Source: Victivallaceae bacterium
GTDB lineage: Bacteria > Verrucomicrobiota > Lentisphaeria > Victivallales > Victivallaceae
Direction of reading: 5' to 3'
Assembly: GCA_028698975.1 (NCBI GenBank)
Contig: JAQVVK010000013.1
Location: 1 to 20,643, forward strand
Length of the DNA stretch: 20,643 nucleotides
The number at the start of each line of letters is the position of its first letter. Position 1 is the stretch's first letter. Of the stretch, positions 13,515-20,643 are shown piece by piece. The notes beneath the pieces are model-generated. The model did not search any database and had not been told where the DNA came from. It saw only the letters and a list, made by a program, of their open reading frames with translations. Position numbers and translations under genes: made by a program.

Positions 13515-14861
13515 TCAGCGATCGACCCGCAACAGCATCGCCGCCGGGTCGTCCGGCCACACATTTACTTCGACAAAACGAACCGGTGAAGCCAGCCGCC
13601 CGAACTTGGTGAAAAAGTCATTCTTTGCGGCGGTCGATGCAAATGAATGCCGCGCCCAGTCGCTCAAGTAACCCCGCCCCAATGTCGCCAGAAGCGAATG
13701 CGCCGCAAGTATGGCCGCGCCGTCAACAAAGAGCTCAGAATGCTTGGCCAGCTCCGATACGCCAAGGTCGTCGGCCAACTTCTGACCGGGGGCGTTCATC
13801 TCGGTGCCGATCACCACCGGCAGATCGCGGCGGCGGCACTCGGTCAGCAGGCGGTCGAGTTCGGCGGCGTGACGGCGGCGTTTTTCGGGATCGGGGAAAT
13901 TCCAGTTGCGATCTGGAATCACGTTGAGCATCGCCGCGCCCTTGGCGACATGAAGATCAAGCAATGCCGCCGGGTCGCTCTCTCCGGCGGAAAGTCCGTT
14001 GAGCCACGCCACCGCCGGTATCGCTCCGCAACCGAGTATAAATGCGTTGAAATCTTCCAGCGGCGGGAAACTGTCCGGGGTAGGTTCAACATAACCGACA
14101 CCGCCGCGCTTCATGAGTTTGGAGCGGATCGCCCCCTCCAACGCCACCGGATCGGCCACGACGGTCGCCGCCTTTTCGGGCGGCAAACCGAGTTTTTCCG
14201 CCCAGAATGCGGTACGGACGGCCGGGTCGGATTGAAGTTGTTCAAGTTTTATCCGGTAAGCGCAGCAGACGTGACGCTCGGTGGCGTTGCCCTCCGGGGT
14301 GAGCGGCAATACATCGGTTGAGAAATCAAGTTCCAGCGGAGAAAGCACTCCGTTGACCCTTTCGACAATCCCGCGGGTGCGCTCGTTGGCCGACCGGCGC
14401 ATCGCCTCGGCAAAGGGGCGCGCTTTTTCCGGCGGACACGAAGAGATAAATCCCAGCCCCAGATGATAGGCCACGCCGGGTTCGCCGGGCGAATTTATTT
14501 CGCGGTCGGCCCACTCGCGCACAAAAACCCGGCTCTCCATGCCGGAGGCATTGCGCACATCAAGCAAAGTGGCGGCGCGACGAAACTCATCGACCGCCGA
14601 GAGTACGTCAAAGTCAACCGAACCGGCGGCAAACCAGCCGTTCTTCTTGGCCAGCCACGCGATATGCTCCGGAGAATAACCGTATCCATTATAGGAATAA
14701 AAGGTATGGCAGTGCAAGTTATGCTGCAAACTCTCCGGAGCCAGCCGCACTCGCTGCACCCGGCAGAGGTCGGCAATCTCCTGAATGGCGTTTTCACGAA
14801 CCGCAGGATCAAAGGCGTCAAGCTCTTTTTCCAATGCTTCCACTTCATTTTCCGGTATCAT
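13515..14861 (-). CDS. PHP-domain protein of unknown specificity
   Basis: This 448-residue protein has PHP metal-binding features. These are NLHCHTFYSYNGYGYSPEHIA (His50-x-His52), GSVDFDVLS (Asp83), GMESRVFV (Glu109) and HLGLGF (His133), with later conserved-looking blocks RHVCCAYR, AVAWLNG and GTEMNAPGQ. PHP domains hydrolyse phosphoesters using two or three metals, and family members range from histidinol phosphatase to nucleases. I cannot assign a substrate. The ATG at 14861 is chosen because AGGGAG lies 8 nt upstream. A possible TTG at 14921 has no ribosome site. I see no signal peptide or TM helix, so it is probably cytoplasmic. Its own promoter is seen at 14970-14998. It is separated from dnaA by the candidate origin, so gene context gives no functional hint. 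Confidence 0.75.
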   Translation of the reverse strand: MIPENEVEALEKELDAFDPAVRENAIQEIADLCRVQRVRLAPESLQHNLHCHTFYSYNGYGYSPEHIAWLAKKNGWFAAGSVDFDVLSAVDEFRRAATLLDVRNASGMESRVFVREWADREINSPGEPGVAYHLGLGFISSCPPEKARPFAEAMRRSANERTRGIVERVNGVLSPLELDFSTDVLPLTPEGNATERHVCCAYRIKLEQLQSDPAVRTAFWAEKLGLPPEKAATVVADPVALEGAIRSKLMKRGGVGYVEPTPDSFPPLEDFNAFILGCGAIPAVAWLNGLSAGESDPAALLDLHVAKGAAMLNVIPDRNWNFPDPEKRRRHAAELDRLLTECRRRDLPVVIGTEMNAPGQKLADDLGVSELAKHSELFVDGAAILAAHSLLATLGRGYLSDWARHSFASTAAKNDFFTKFGRLASPVRFVEVNVWPDDPAAMLLRVDR

Positions 14862-14969
14862 CGGCTGTTCTCCCTTAACGTTGGTATCGTTGGTTGTCTT
14901 CGGTCGATTTATGGTGGTCAAACCACACTCCGCCCCAGTTTCCGGCGGCGTTAAACGTCAATGCAAGTT

Positions 14970-14998
14970 ACTATATCATACGACAAAAGAAAATGCAA
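14970..14998 (-). promoter_or_regulatory. Probable promoter of the PHP gene
   Basis: On the minus strand TTGCAT (14998-14993) and TATAGT (14975-14970) are 17 nt apart in an AT-rich patch. The start site would be near 14963, giving a leader of about 100 nt before the ATG at 14861. Confidence 0.5.
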
Positions 14999-15047
14999 TC
15001 GCTTCTTTGCGCAAAAACGGACTCCCCGCGGCGCAGCGGCGGCGTTT

Positions 15048-15065
15048 GGAACTGTTAACAGTTCC
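15048..15065 (-). terminator. Perfect 18-bp palindrome abutting a stop codon
   Basis: GGAACTGTTAACAGTTCC begins at the base after the TAA of the six-TM protein gene. The transcript could form a 7-bp stem with a UUAA loop. No U-run follows, so it may be a factor-dependent terminator, an RNA 3'-end stabiliser, or a dimeric repressor site upstream of the PHP gene promoter. Confidence 0.4.
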
Positions 15066-16856
15066 TTATTCTTCATCCAACGGCACCGCGAGCAACCCCG
15101 GCGCGTGCGGATCAATCCTGCCGCCCAGTTTGCGGTGAAGCAGCCGGACGCCATGAAATTCCGCATCCTCGGCGTTAAAATCGCGATACTTCAGGTTGCC
15201 CGTCTCATATATAAAAGGCTCCTGATAAATTTTATCCAGCGGCACCGCCGGCAAGAATCCGAGATCTTCCGGTATCCCGCCGGTCTCCGCGCGGCGGCGA
15301 AGCGCGGCGGCAAGCACGCCAAACCCTTGCGGCATATCGTATTCCAGACATGCCCTCAACCAGTGAACACTTTTGAAAGACGGCATAAACAAACAAAGCG
15401 GCAACATCCCATACGCTGAATCAACCTGAACCGCACGCCGGGAATCTTCGCCGAACGGAGCCGACAGCATGGCGATGTTTTTATCCATCTCCATGAGCAC
15501 CATACGGTAATCCAACTGCTGAAAGATCACCAACTCCGGCGGATAAAAATTCAGCTCGGTAAGTTTCGACCACCACAGGTTGTCCGGCGCATCCATCGAG
15601 AAAAACAACACCAGACGGTTGTAGCTGGCCGCGCCATATTGAATGGAGGAGATCTCATCGCACAGGAGTTTGGCGAAAACCCTCCCCCAGTCGGGAGAAG
15701 GTTTCAGCAATCCGTCGCAGTCGGATTTTGTCAGCGTACCGGCGGCCAGCGGACGAAGCAGGGCGTTGAGCCGGATATGCTCCAATGCGGAGGCGACCAC
15801 CCCGGAAATCGTCCCGACATCTTTGGCGACCAGATCGCGCAATATCACGAGTTCGCGGTTGTAGCGCAACACCTTGTCGCTGTCGCCGCAGTCTATTGCC
15901 ATCTCCATGCCGATAAAATACGCGGCGCAGCGAAATGCTCCGAGTTCGGGCAGCCGAATGCCCCAGAAGCCGGTTTTTTCATCTATGGTATGGCAAATGC
16001 GCTCCGGCGGCGCGGCCAGCAATTTTTCCAGAGCGGCGACGAATTCGGGGTGTTCGGCGTGAATGCGCTCAACCTCCCGGCGGCAGTCGTCACGCCCCAA
16101 ACCGGGTTCCAGCCGGGCCATCCGGCCGGGACAATCGGCGATCAGGGTCGCCAGCGGTTCCCGGTCGATCGGGAGACCGGGTGCCGACAGCGCAGGATTT
16201 TGCCGCCAATCACCCGACCGCCCCTGCCGGTGCAGAATGCTTTCGGCAAAGCGGGCGTTGGAGTGCTGAAAAACGATCCCGGCCGCCAGAATAAACGCCG
16301 AGTATATCAGCACCGCGACCGCCAAAAACCGTATGCCCTGCCCCTCGTGCGGCTGGTGCGGCAAGCCGGAAATCGCAGTATAGAGTCCGAGCAGGGTCAA
16401 CCACACGCCAAGTTCGACCGCCCAGTCGGAAACAAACGGCAGCAGCCGCAACCGGGCCGCGATCACACCTATATAAAGTAAAGTTGACGCAAGCGCGATC
16501 GCGGCGTGGCGGCGGCGACCCAGCCGGAAAAGCAGCGGGGCGAGCAGAACGCCTCCAAACGGCCACGCCAGCCAGCCGCCCAGCGACCATATCCAGCGTA
16601 ACCCCGGGTGTTCCGCTCCGGCGGCCTGCCAGATCGCGCCGCCGAAATAAAACGCCCCGGCCAGCCACACCCCCAAAACCGCCAAGGCCAGAGCAGCCCC
16701 GAAAGTCACTCCGGCATAACCAAGAAAGCAGACACTTCCCGGCCCCCACAAAGCCAGACTTACCGCCAAAAAAGCCAGCGACAGCCCCAAACTTGCACGG
16801 TCACGGGGCGCGGCGGCGAAGCGGAAGCGGATTATGGATTTGCCGAAAGACACCAC
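15066..16856 (-). CDS. Six-TM protein with large soluble helical C-terminal domain, unknown function
   Basis: I do not recognise a named family. The 596-residue chain opens with about six hydrophobic helices (near 22-40, 44-75, 88-110, 116-133, 145-163 and 176-196). A soluble, mostly helical region of about 400 residues follows. Its body (ALEHIRLNALLRPLAAGTLTKSDCDGLL) and the ending LPAVPLDKIYQEPFIYETGNLKYRDF resemble uncharacterised Planctomycetes/Verrucomicrobia proteins that close with a Pro-Asp-Pro-Phe-Gly-Lys-Pro-Leu-Tyr-type motif. That resemblance is from memory. The start is uncertain: two in-frame GTG codons (16856, 16853) follow GGAGG at very short spacing, and no nearby ATG is in frame. 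The gene starts 12 nt after the pdxB stop, so the two probably share a transcript, but a role in vitamin B6 synthesis is not indicated. A palindrome lies just after its stop. Confidence 0.65.
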   Translation of the reverse strand: MVSFGKSIIRFRFAAAPRDRASLGLSLAFLAVSLALWGPGSVCFLGYAGVTFGAALALAVLGVWLAGAFYFGGAIWQAAGAEHPGLRWIWSLGGWLAWPFGGVLLAPLLFRLGRRRHAAIALASTLLYIGVIAARLRLLPFVSDWAVELGVWLTLLGLYTAISGLPHQPHEGQGIRFLAVAVLIYSAFILAAGIVFQHSNARFAESILHRQGRSGDWRQNPALSAPGLPIDREPLATLIADCPGRMARLEPGLGRDDCRREVERIHAEHPEFVAALEKLLAAPPERICHTIDEKTGFWGIRLPELGAFRCAAYFIGMEMAIDCGDSDKVLRYNRELVILRDLVAKDVGTISGVVASALEHIRLNALLRPLAAGTLTKSDCDGLLKPSPDWGRVFAKLLCDEISSIQYGAASYNRLVLFFSMDAPDNLWWSKLTELNFYPPELVIFQQLDYRMVLMEMDKNIAMLSAPFGEDSRRAVQVDSAYGMLPLCLFMPSFKSVHWLRACLEYDMPQGFGVLAAALRRRAETGGIPEDLGFLPAVPLDKIYQEPFIYETGNLKYRDFNAEDAEFHGVRLLHRKLGGRIDPHAPGLLAVPLDEE

Positions 16857-16868
16857 CCCTCCAGATGA

Positions 16869-17981
16869 TTATACAAGTTTGAAACCCAGCCCGGCCAGTT
16901 CGCCGCGCAATTTTTCGGAACCTCCCCCGACCCGAAACGCCACCGGTTCGCGCCGCAGATAATAGTCACCGCGCTGGCGTTCGAACCCGTCGGGGTCGCC
17001 TTTAAGCGTGTTACTGTCGCGCCGGATGTCGTAAGCGTGCAGTACGGAGTGCAGCAGCCCGGCGGCATCGTCAAGTCCGTCAAGGTCGATCAATTCGGGC
17101 ACTTCGGGGGGCGGAGGCTCGACCGTAAATTCGCGCAGCTCGTCGATACCCAGCGCGTCGGCCACCGCCCGCACCGACATAAAGGTGCCGTTGGCCTTGC
17201 CGTCGGCCGAATATCCGGCAATGTGCGGCGTACTCAAGCCGGCCAGCATAAGGAGTTCGCGGTCGATCAAAGGCTCGTTTTCCCACACGTCAAACACCGC
17301 GTTCCCCAGTTTGCCAGACTGCAAAGCCGCCGCCGCCGCCCGGTTGTCGGCCACGCCGCCGCGTGACGAATTTATGAAGAATGCCCCCGGCTTCATGGCC
17401 GAAAAAAATTGCGCGTCGGCCAGATGAAAGGTCGGCCACGGCCCGGATTTTACCATCGGCACATGACAGGTCACCACATCGGATTCCGCCGCAATGCGGC
17501 CAATATCGACAAAGCCGGTCTCTCCGGCAGCCTCGCGCGGCGGGTCGTTGAGCAGTACATTCATGCCGAGCGCGCGCCCTACCGCCGCGACTTTGCGCCC
17601 GACGTTGCCGACCCCGACCACGCCGAGCGTGTGCCCGGCGGGTGCACCGTTATAGAGCACGGCCAGTGCGCAGCCGATATACTGCGCCACGCTGCCGGAG
17701 TTGCAGCCGGGAGCGTTGCGCCAATCCACACCCAGCTCGGCCATGGCCGGCACGTCGATGTGATCAAAGCCGATGGTGGCAGTGGCGATTATCTTTACGC
17801 GGGTACCGGCCAGCAAAGCATGGTCGCAGCGGGTGCGGGTGCGGGTAAGCAGAGCATCGGCATCGCGCAGAGCATCGTTGGAGATCGCCTTGCCGGGCAG
17901 ATAGACCACATCGGCATAGGGTTCAAAAACACCGCGCAAAAAAGGGATGCGGTCGTCGGAAACTATCTTAAATCTTTTCAT
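16869..17981 (-). CDS. pdxB: 4-phosphoerythronate dehydrogenase (pyridoxal phosphate synthesis)
   Basis: PdxB oxidises 4-phosphoerythronate, the second step of the DXP-dependent pyridoxal phosphate route. The 370-residue protein (E. coli PdxB is 378) matches along its length. It has ATATIGFDHID, the NAD-binding GVGNVG at 123-128, LLNDPPR, GPWPTFHLAD, and the catalytic triad Arg207 (INSSRGGV), Glu236 (DVWENEP) and His253 (PHIAGYSADGKANGT). The PdxB-specific C-terminal domain has the YDIRRDSNTLK block. The HIAGYSxxGKxxGT and YDxRRD blocks separate it from serine, lactate and other D-2-hydroxyacid dehydrogenases. The ATG at 17981 has GGAGG 9 nt upstream, whereas an in-frame start at 18023 does not. 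The six-TM gene follows after 12 nt. It is divergent from the rhomboid gene, with a plausible promoter at 18058-18086. Confidence 0.95.
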   Translation of the reverse strand: MKRFKIVSDDRIPFLRGVFEPYADVVYLPGKAISNDALRDADALLTRTRTRCDHALLAGTRVKIIATATIGFDHIDVPAMAELGVDWRNAPGCNSGSVAQYIGCALAVLYNGAPAGHTLGVVGVGNVGRKVAAVGRALGMNVLLNDPPREAAGETGFVDIGRIAAESDVVTCHVPMVKSGPWPTFHLADAQFFSAMKPGAFFINSSRGGVADNRAAAAALQSGKLGNAVFDVWENEPLIDRELLMLAGLSTPHIAGYSADGKANGTFMSVRAVADALGIDELREFTVEPPPPEVPELIDLDGLDDAAGLLHSVLHAYDIRRDSNTLKGDPDGFERQRGDYYLRREPVAFRVGGGSEKLRGELAGLGFKLV

Positions 17982-18057
17982 TTGGGCAAGCCTCCATCTT
18001 GTTGCGGCAAAACCCGAATTCATCGACGCTATTTTGGGCGGTGCCGCCTAATAACAG

Positions 18058-18086
18058 AATTTAGCACGCAACACAGGTCAATTCAA
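18058..18086 (-). promoter_or_regulatory. Possible promoter of pdxB
   Basis: On the minus strand TTGAAT (18086-18081) and TAAATT (18063-18058) are 17 nt apart, each with two mismatches to consensus. They lie in the 167-bp divergent gap (17982-18148) between pdxB and the rhomboid gene. The AT-rich TTATATTAAT near 18109-18118 could be a -10 for the plus-strand gene, but I find no matching -35. Confidence 0.35.
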
Positions 18087-18148
18087 CTGGAAAGTGGCGC
18101 ATTTTGCATTATATTAATGAATGTCAATTAAACCGGAGGAGTATTTCA

Positions 18149-19057
18149 ATGGGACTTTTCGACCGCGGTTACATGCATCAACCGCAAAATAATTACGACG
18201 GTCGCTCCGGCGGCTCCGCCGATGACTGGCGTGGAGCGGCATTGTTTCTCATCGGCATCAATACGATGCTGTTTCTGGCCGGGGCGGTCGGTTTCGATCT
18301 CGACGGGCTGGCGTTGTCGGCCGAGGGGATCCGTCATTTTCAGATATGGCAGGTGGTGACCGCCGCATTTCTGCACGCCGATTTCTGGCATATATTCTTC
18401 AACATGTATGGATTATGGCTGTTTGGCAATCTGGTCGGCCCGCATATTGGAGCAATTCGTTTCGCCTGGCTTTACATTATCGGCGCGGTGATCGGCAACC
18501 TCTGTTTTCTTGCTTTCAACTGGGATTCACCCAGTTCGATCATCGGAGCTTCCGGAGCGGTTTGCGCCATAATGGCCGCCGCCGCCATGCTGGAGCCCGA
18601 TCGCCGGTTCGCGATGATCTTCATGCCTTTCATGCCGCTCAAGACGCGCACGCTGGTGATCGCCTACACCGTGTTGGAGGCTCTGTTGCAGCTTGGCGGC
18701 TCCGCCGACGGGATCGCGCATCTCGCGCATCTGGGGGGATTTCTGGGGGGGTATATCTTTATCCGGCTGCTATTCGGCAGCCGTGCGCCGTGGGACCCTT
18801 TGCGCTTCGGGAATCGCGGCGGCAAGCCGCGCAGTCCGTTTGACGGGTTCGTTTCCGACTGGAACCGCAACCCCGCGGGCAGCAAAAGCAAAAGCAACAC
18901 CAACGCCACCTCCGCCGCCGATCCCGACCGGCCGGTGGGCAGCCACGAACTCGACACATTGCTTGATAAAATATCGCGTCATGGCATCAACAGTTTAAGC
19001 GAATACGAGTTGAGCCGACTGCGTCGCGCCCGTGAAGAAATGCGCGGACAACGCTGA
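18149..19057 (+). CDS. Rhomboid-family intramembrane serine protease
   Basis: This 302-residue membrane protein has the rhomboid active site. The serine is in IIGASGAVCA (Ser135) and the catalytic histidine in HLAHLGGFLGG (His194). HIFFN (His81, Asn85) corresponds to the His/Asn oxyanion residues of GlpG. About six TM helices span residues 28-208, the usual bacterial core. After the core comes a Ser/Asn-rich linker and a short C-terminal helical motif (LDTLLDKISRHGINSLSEYELSRLRRA). Similar tails occur in rhomboids of Bacteroidetes and related groups. Rhomboids cut single-pass membrane proteins, and the substrate here is unknown. The ATG at 18149 is preferred because GGAGGA lies 8 nt upstream, whereas the earlier in-frame ATG at 18104 lacks a site. 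pepD follows after 22 nt and is probably co-transcribed. Confidence 0.92.
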   Translation: MGLFDRGYMHQPQNNYDGRSGGSADDWRGAALFLIGINTMLFLAGAVGFDLDGLALSAEGIRHFQIWQVVTAAFLHADFWHIFFNMYGLWLFGNLVGPHIGAIRFAWLYIIGAVIGNLCFLAFNWDSPSSIIGASGAVCAIMAAAAMLEPDRRFAMIFMPFMPLKTRTLVIAYTVLEALLQLGGSADGIAHLAHLGGFLGGYIFIRLLFGSRAPWDPLRFGNRGGKPRSPFDGFVSDWNRNPAGSKSKSNTNATSAADPDRPVGSHELDTLLDKISRHGINSLSEYELSRLRRAREEMRGQR

Positions 19058-19079
19058 CCCCCCCACAATTGGAGAATTC

Positions 19080-20501
19080 ATGAAGATCGAAACCGCCGAC
19101 CGCAACACTGCGCAGGTTTGGAAAATATTCAAACTGATCTGTTCGATACCCCACCCATCAGGTCACGAAAGCGAGTTGGCCGAGGTGTTGGCGGATCTTG
19201 CGCAATCGCACGGGCTTGCCGTAAGATGCGACCGTCGCGGCAATCTCTTTATCCGCCGCGCCGCGGCGCGGGGCTATGAAAACGCGCCCCGCGTCGTGAT
19301 GCAGGGGCACATCGACATGGTGCCGCAGAAAACGGAAGATACGGACTTTGATTTTCTGCGCGACCCGGTAAAGCCGGTCATAAACGACGGTTTTGTCCAC
19401 GCCTGCGGCACCACGCTTGGAGCCGACGACGGCATCGGGGTGGCGATCGCATTGGCGATGCTGTTTGACGATCAGCTTAAATGCGGGGAATTGGCCGCCA
19501 TTCTCACGGTTTCCGAGGAAACCGGTCTCGACGGGGCGCGGTATCTTGCGCCGTCCGACTTGGATTACGACATGCTGCTCAATCTTGACTCCGAGGAGGA
19601 GGGAATTTTTTACATCGGTTGTGCCGGCGGGGTGCATCTTGAAGCCGAATTTCCAGCCGAACCGTTGCTGCAAAGTTCCGGATCGGTCGGGATAAAGATC
19701 ACGTTAAGCGGACTGCGCGGCGGTCACTCCGGCTCGAACATTGCGGATCGGCGCGGCAATGCGATCAAACTTCTGGGTCGCGTGCTGGAGGAATTTCCGT
19801 TTCTGAGGCCGGCGATGTTTGACGGCGGCACACTTGACAATGCAATTCCGCGCAAGGCGGAGCTTACGGCCGAGTGCCCGGCCAACCGCTTAAAGGATCT
19901 AACGGTGCAGTTGGACAGGCTGCGCAGTCGTTTGGCCGCCGAATTTGACGCGCCGTCGGAATTTGCACTCACGCTGGCTCCGGCGTCATCTGCGGTGCGC
20001 CCGGTGCAGTGCGGGGTATTTGGTTTTATCAACGCGTGCCCGGACGGGCCGGCCGGATATGACGACAAGTTCAACGTAGTCAAAACCAGCGACAATCTTG
20101 CCGTGGTAAGAACCAAGCCCGACCGTATTGCGGTCGAACTGTTGCTGCGCAGTCAATCGCAGGCCGAGCTTGATGCGTTGACCGAACAGGTTTCGGCGGC
20201 GGTCATCGGAAATCGCGGCACCGTCACCGCCCGTGGTGGCTATCCCTGCTGGGAACCGGACGAGAAATCGTCTCTGCTTGCTCAGGCGAGTGCGTTGTAT
20301 TGCCGGATGTTTGGGCGAACCCCCGAGGTCAAGGTGATTCATGCCGGCTTGGAATGCGGAATTTTTCGTGGAAAATCCGACATAGACATGCTGTCGTTGG
20401 GGCCGACGTTGTTCAACCCGCACAGTCCGGACGAGCGGCTGGAGGTATCCTCGGTGGAGCGGGTGACGCGTTTTGTCCATGCGTTGCTCAATAACGATTG
20501 A
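19080..20501 (+). CDS. pepD: Aminoacyl-histidine dipeptidase (M20C, PepD/carnosinase type)
   Basis: PepD is a cytoplasmic di-zinc peptidase that hydrolyses Xaa-His and other dipeptides. The 473-residue protein (E. coli PepD is about 485) shows the M20C motifs. These are MQGHIDMVPQK (His77, Asp79), TTLGADDGIG (bridging Asp116), SEETGLDGA (Glu146-Glu147), LLNLDSEEEG (Asp170), the dimerisation-domain GLRGGHSG, HAGLECG (His421) and HSPDERL (His448). The family usually has GADNGIG, so GADDGIG is a small variation next to the metal ligand. The ATG at 19080 has GGAGA 4 nt upstream. It follows the rhomboid gene by 22 nt, probably in one operon, but their pairing suggests no shared pathway beyond protein turnover. 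The full domain set is present and the gene is complete. Confidence 0.95.
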   Translation: MKIETADRNTAQVWKIFKLICSIPHPSGHESELAEVLADLAQSHGLAVRCDRRGNLFIRRAAARGYENAPRVVMQGHIDMVPQKTEDTDFDFLRDPVKPVINDGFVHACGTTLGADDGIGVAIALAMLFDDQLKCGELAAILTVSEETGLDGARYLAPSDLDYDMLLNLDSEEEGIFYIGCAGGVHLEAEFPAEPLLQSSGSVGIKITLSGLRGGHSGSNIADRRGNAIKLLGRVLEEFPFLRPAMFDGGTLDNAIPRKAELTAECPANRLKDLTVQLDRLRSRLAAEFDAPSEFALTLAPASSAVRPVQCGVFGFINACPDGPAGYDDKFNVVKTSDNLAVVRTKPDRIAVELLLRSQSQAELDALTEQVSAAVIGNRGTVTARGGYPCWEPDEKSSLLAQASALYCRMFGRTPEVKVIHAGLECGIFRGKSDIDMLSLGPTLFNPHSPDERLEVSSVERVTRFVHALLNND

Positions 20502-20643
20502 GCAAGATATTTTCGACCATGCAAATGCGCTGCACGCCTTGCCAATGCTCTGCACAGCAGCCGCGTAAGCGGCGTTAGGTCGAGAGCACCCGAGCAATAA
20601 GGCCGCGAGCGAAGCGCAGGCCGCTTCTACCTCGATTCGGCCT
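20502..20643. other. Non-coding end with small inverted repeats, truncated
   Basis: The last 142 bases carry no credible ORF. They hold several complementary blocks. GAAGCG and CGCTTC are separated by 5 nt, AGCGGC pairs with a later GCCGCT, and AGGCCG pairs with the terminal CGGCCT. There are two near-repeats around GCTGCAC/CTCTGCAC. This could be a terminator for pepD or the start of a dispersed structured repeat, but the window ends before it resolves. Confidence 0.35.

Noticed and set aside
14862..14921. TTG start 20 codons upstream of the PHP gene
   Set aside because: The ATG at 14861 has AGGGAG at ideal spacing, while the TTG has none.
1..20643. tRNA, rRNA, IS elements, phage or toxin-antitoxin genes
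   Set aside because: All sizeable stretches are explained by housekeeping genes. I saw no cloverleaf, transposase motif, terminal inverted repeats or att-like duplications.

Overview
The window is GC-rich, gene-dense bacterial chromosome with short intergenic gaps and clear Shine-Dalgarno sites. The best lineage clue is a roughly 700-residue GreA whose transcript-cleavage module sits behind a long helical N-terminal extension, an architecture I know from Chlamydiae and relatives. With the Bat-type aerotolerance genes, an archaeal-type PurO and a membrane protein of a layout common in Planctomycetes/Verrucomicrobia, this suggests a PVC-superphylum bacterium, possibly Lentisphaerae or Verrucomicrobia. 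That placement is an inference. I see no rRNA, tRNA, CRISPR array, IS element or phage gene, so this reads as core chromosome rather than a mobile island.

Layout. (1) 60-2735, plus strand: purO (IMP cyclohydrolase) and a Rep/UvrD-type helicase, 6 nt apart behind a good promoter. (2) 2791-5738, minus: the long GreA, translationally coupled to a metallophosphoesterase. (3) 5838-11447, minus: a tightly coupled Bat cluster of three genes. These are a BatA/B-type VWA protein fused to a TPR and Gln-rich BatC-like tail, a BatD fused to a BatE-like TPR/SH3 module, and a small Fe-S protein of the Cas4/AddB-like PD-(D/E)XK fold whose nuclease residues look lost. (4) 11575-12975, minus: dnaA. (5) 12976-13514: a 539-bp non-coding region with a perfect DnaA box, duplicated box-like 14-mers, an AT-rich stretch and a strong hairpin/U-tract immediately before dnaA. 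It is a good oriC candidate. (6) 13515-14861, minus: a PHP-domain protein. (7) 15066-17981, minus: pdxB (vitamin B6 synthesis) followed by an unknown six-TM protein. (8) 18149-20501, plus: a rhomboid protease followed by PepD dipeptidase. (9) 20502-20643: non-coding, with small inverted repeats, cut by the window end.

How the genes fit together. Most are housekeeping genes for purine and PLP synthesis, replication and transcription fidelity, peptide turnover and membrane proteolysis. If the oriC call is right, dnaA and the Bat cluster read away from the origin, while the PHP gene, the membrane protein and pdxB read toward it. The most unusual parts are the compressed Bat cluster with its apparently dead nuclease-fold Fe-S partner, and the oriC/dnaA leader with a terminator-like hairpin 18 nt before the dnaA start.
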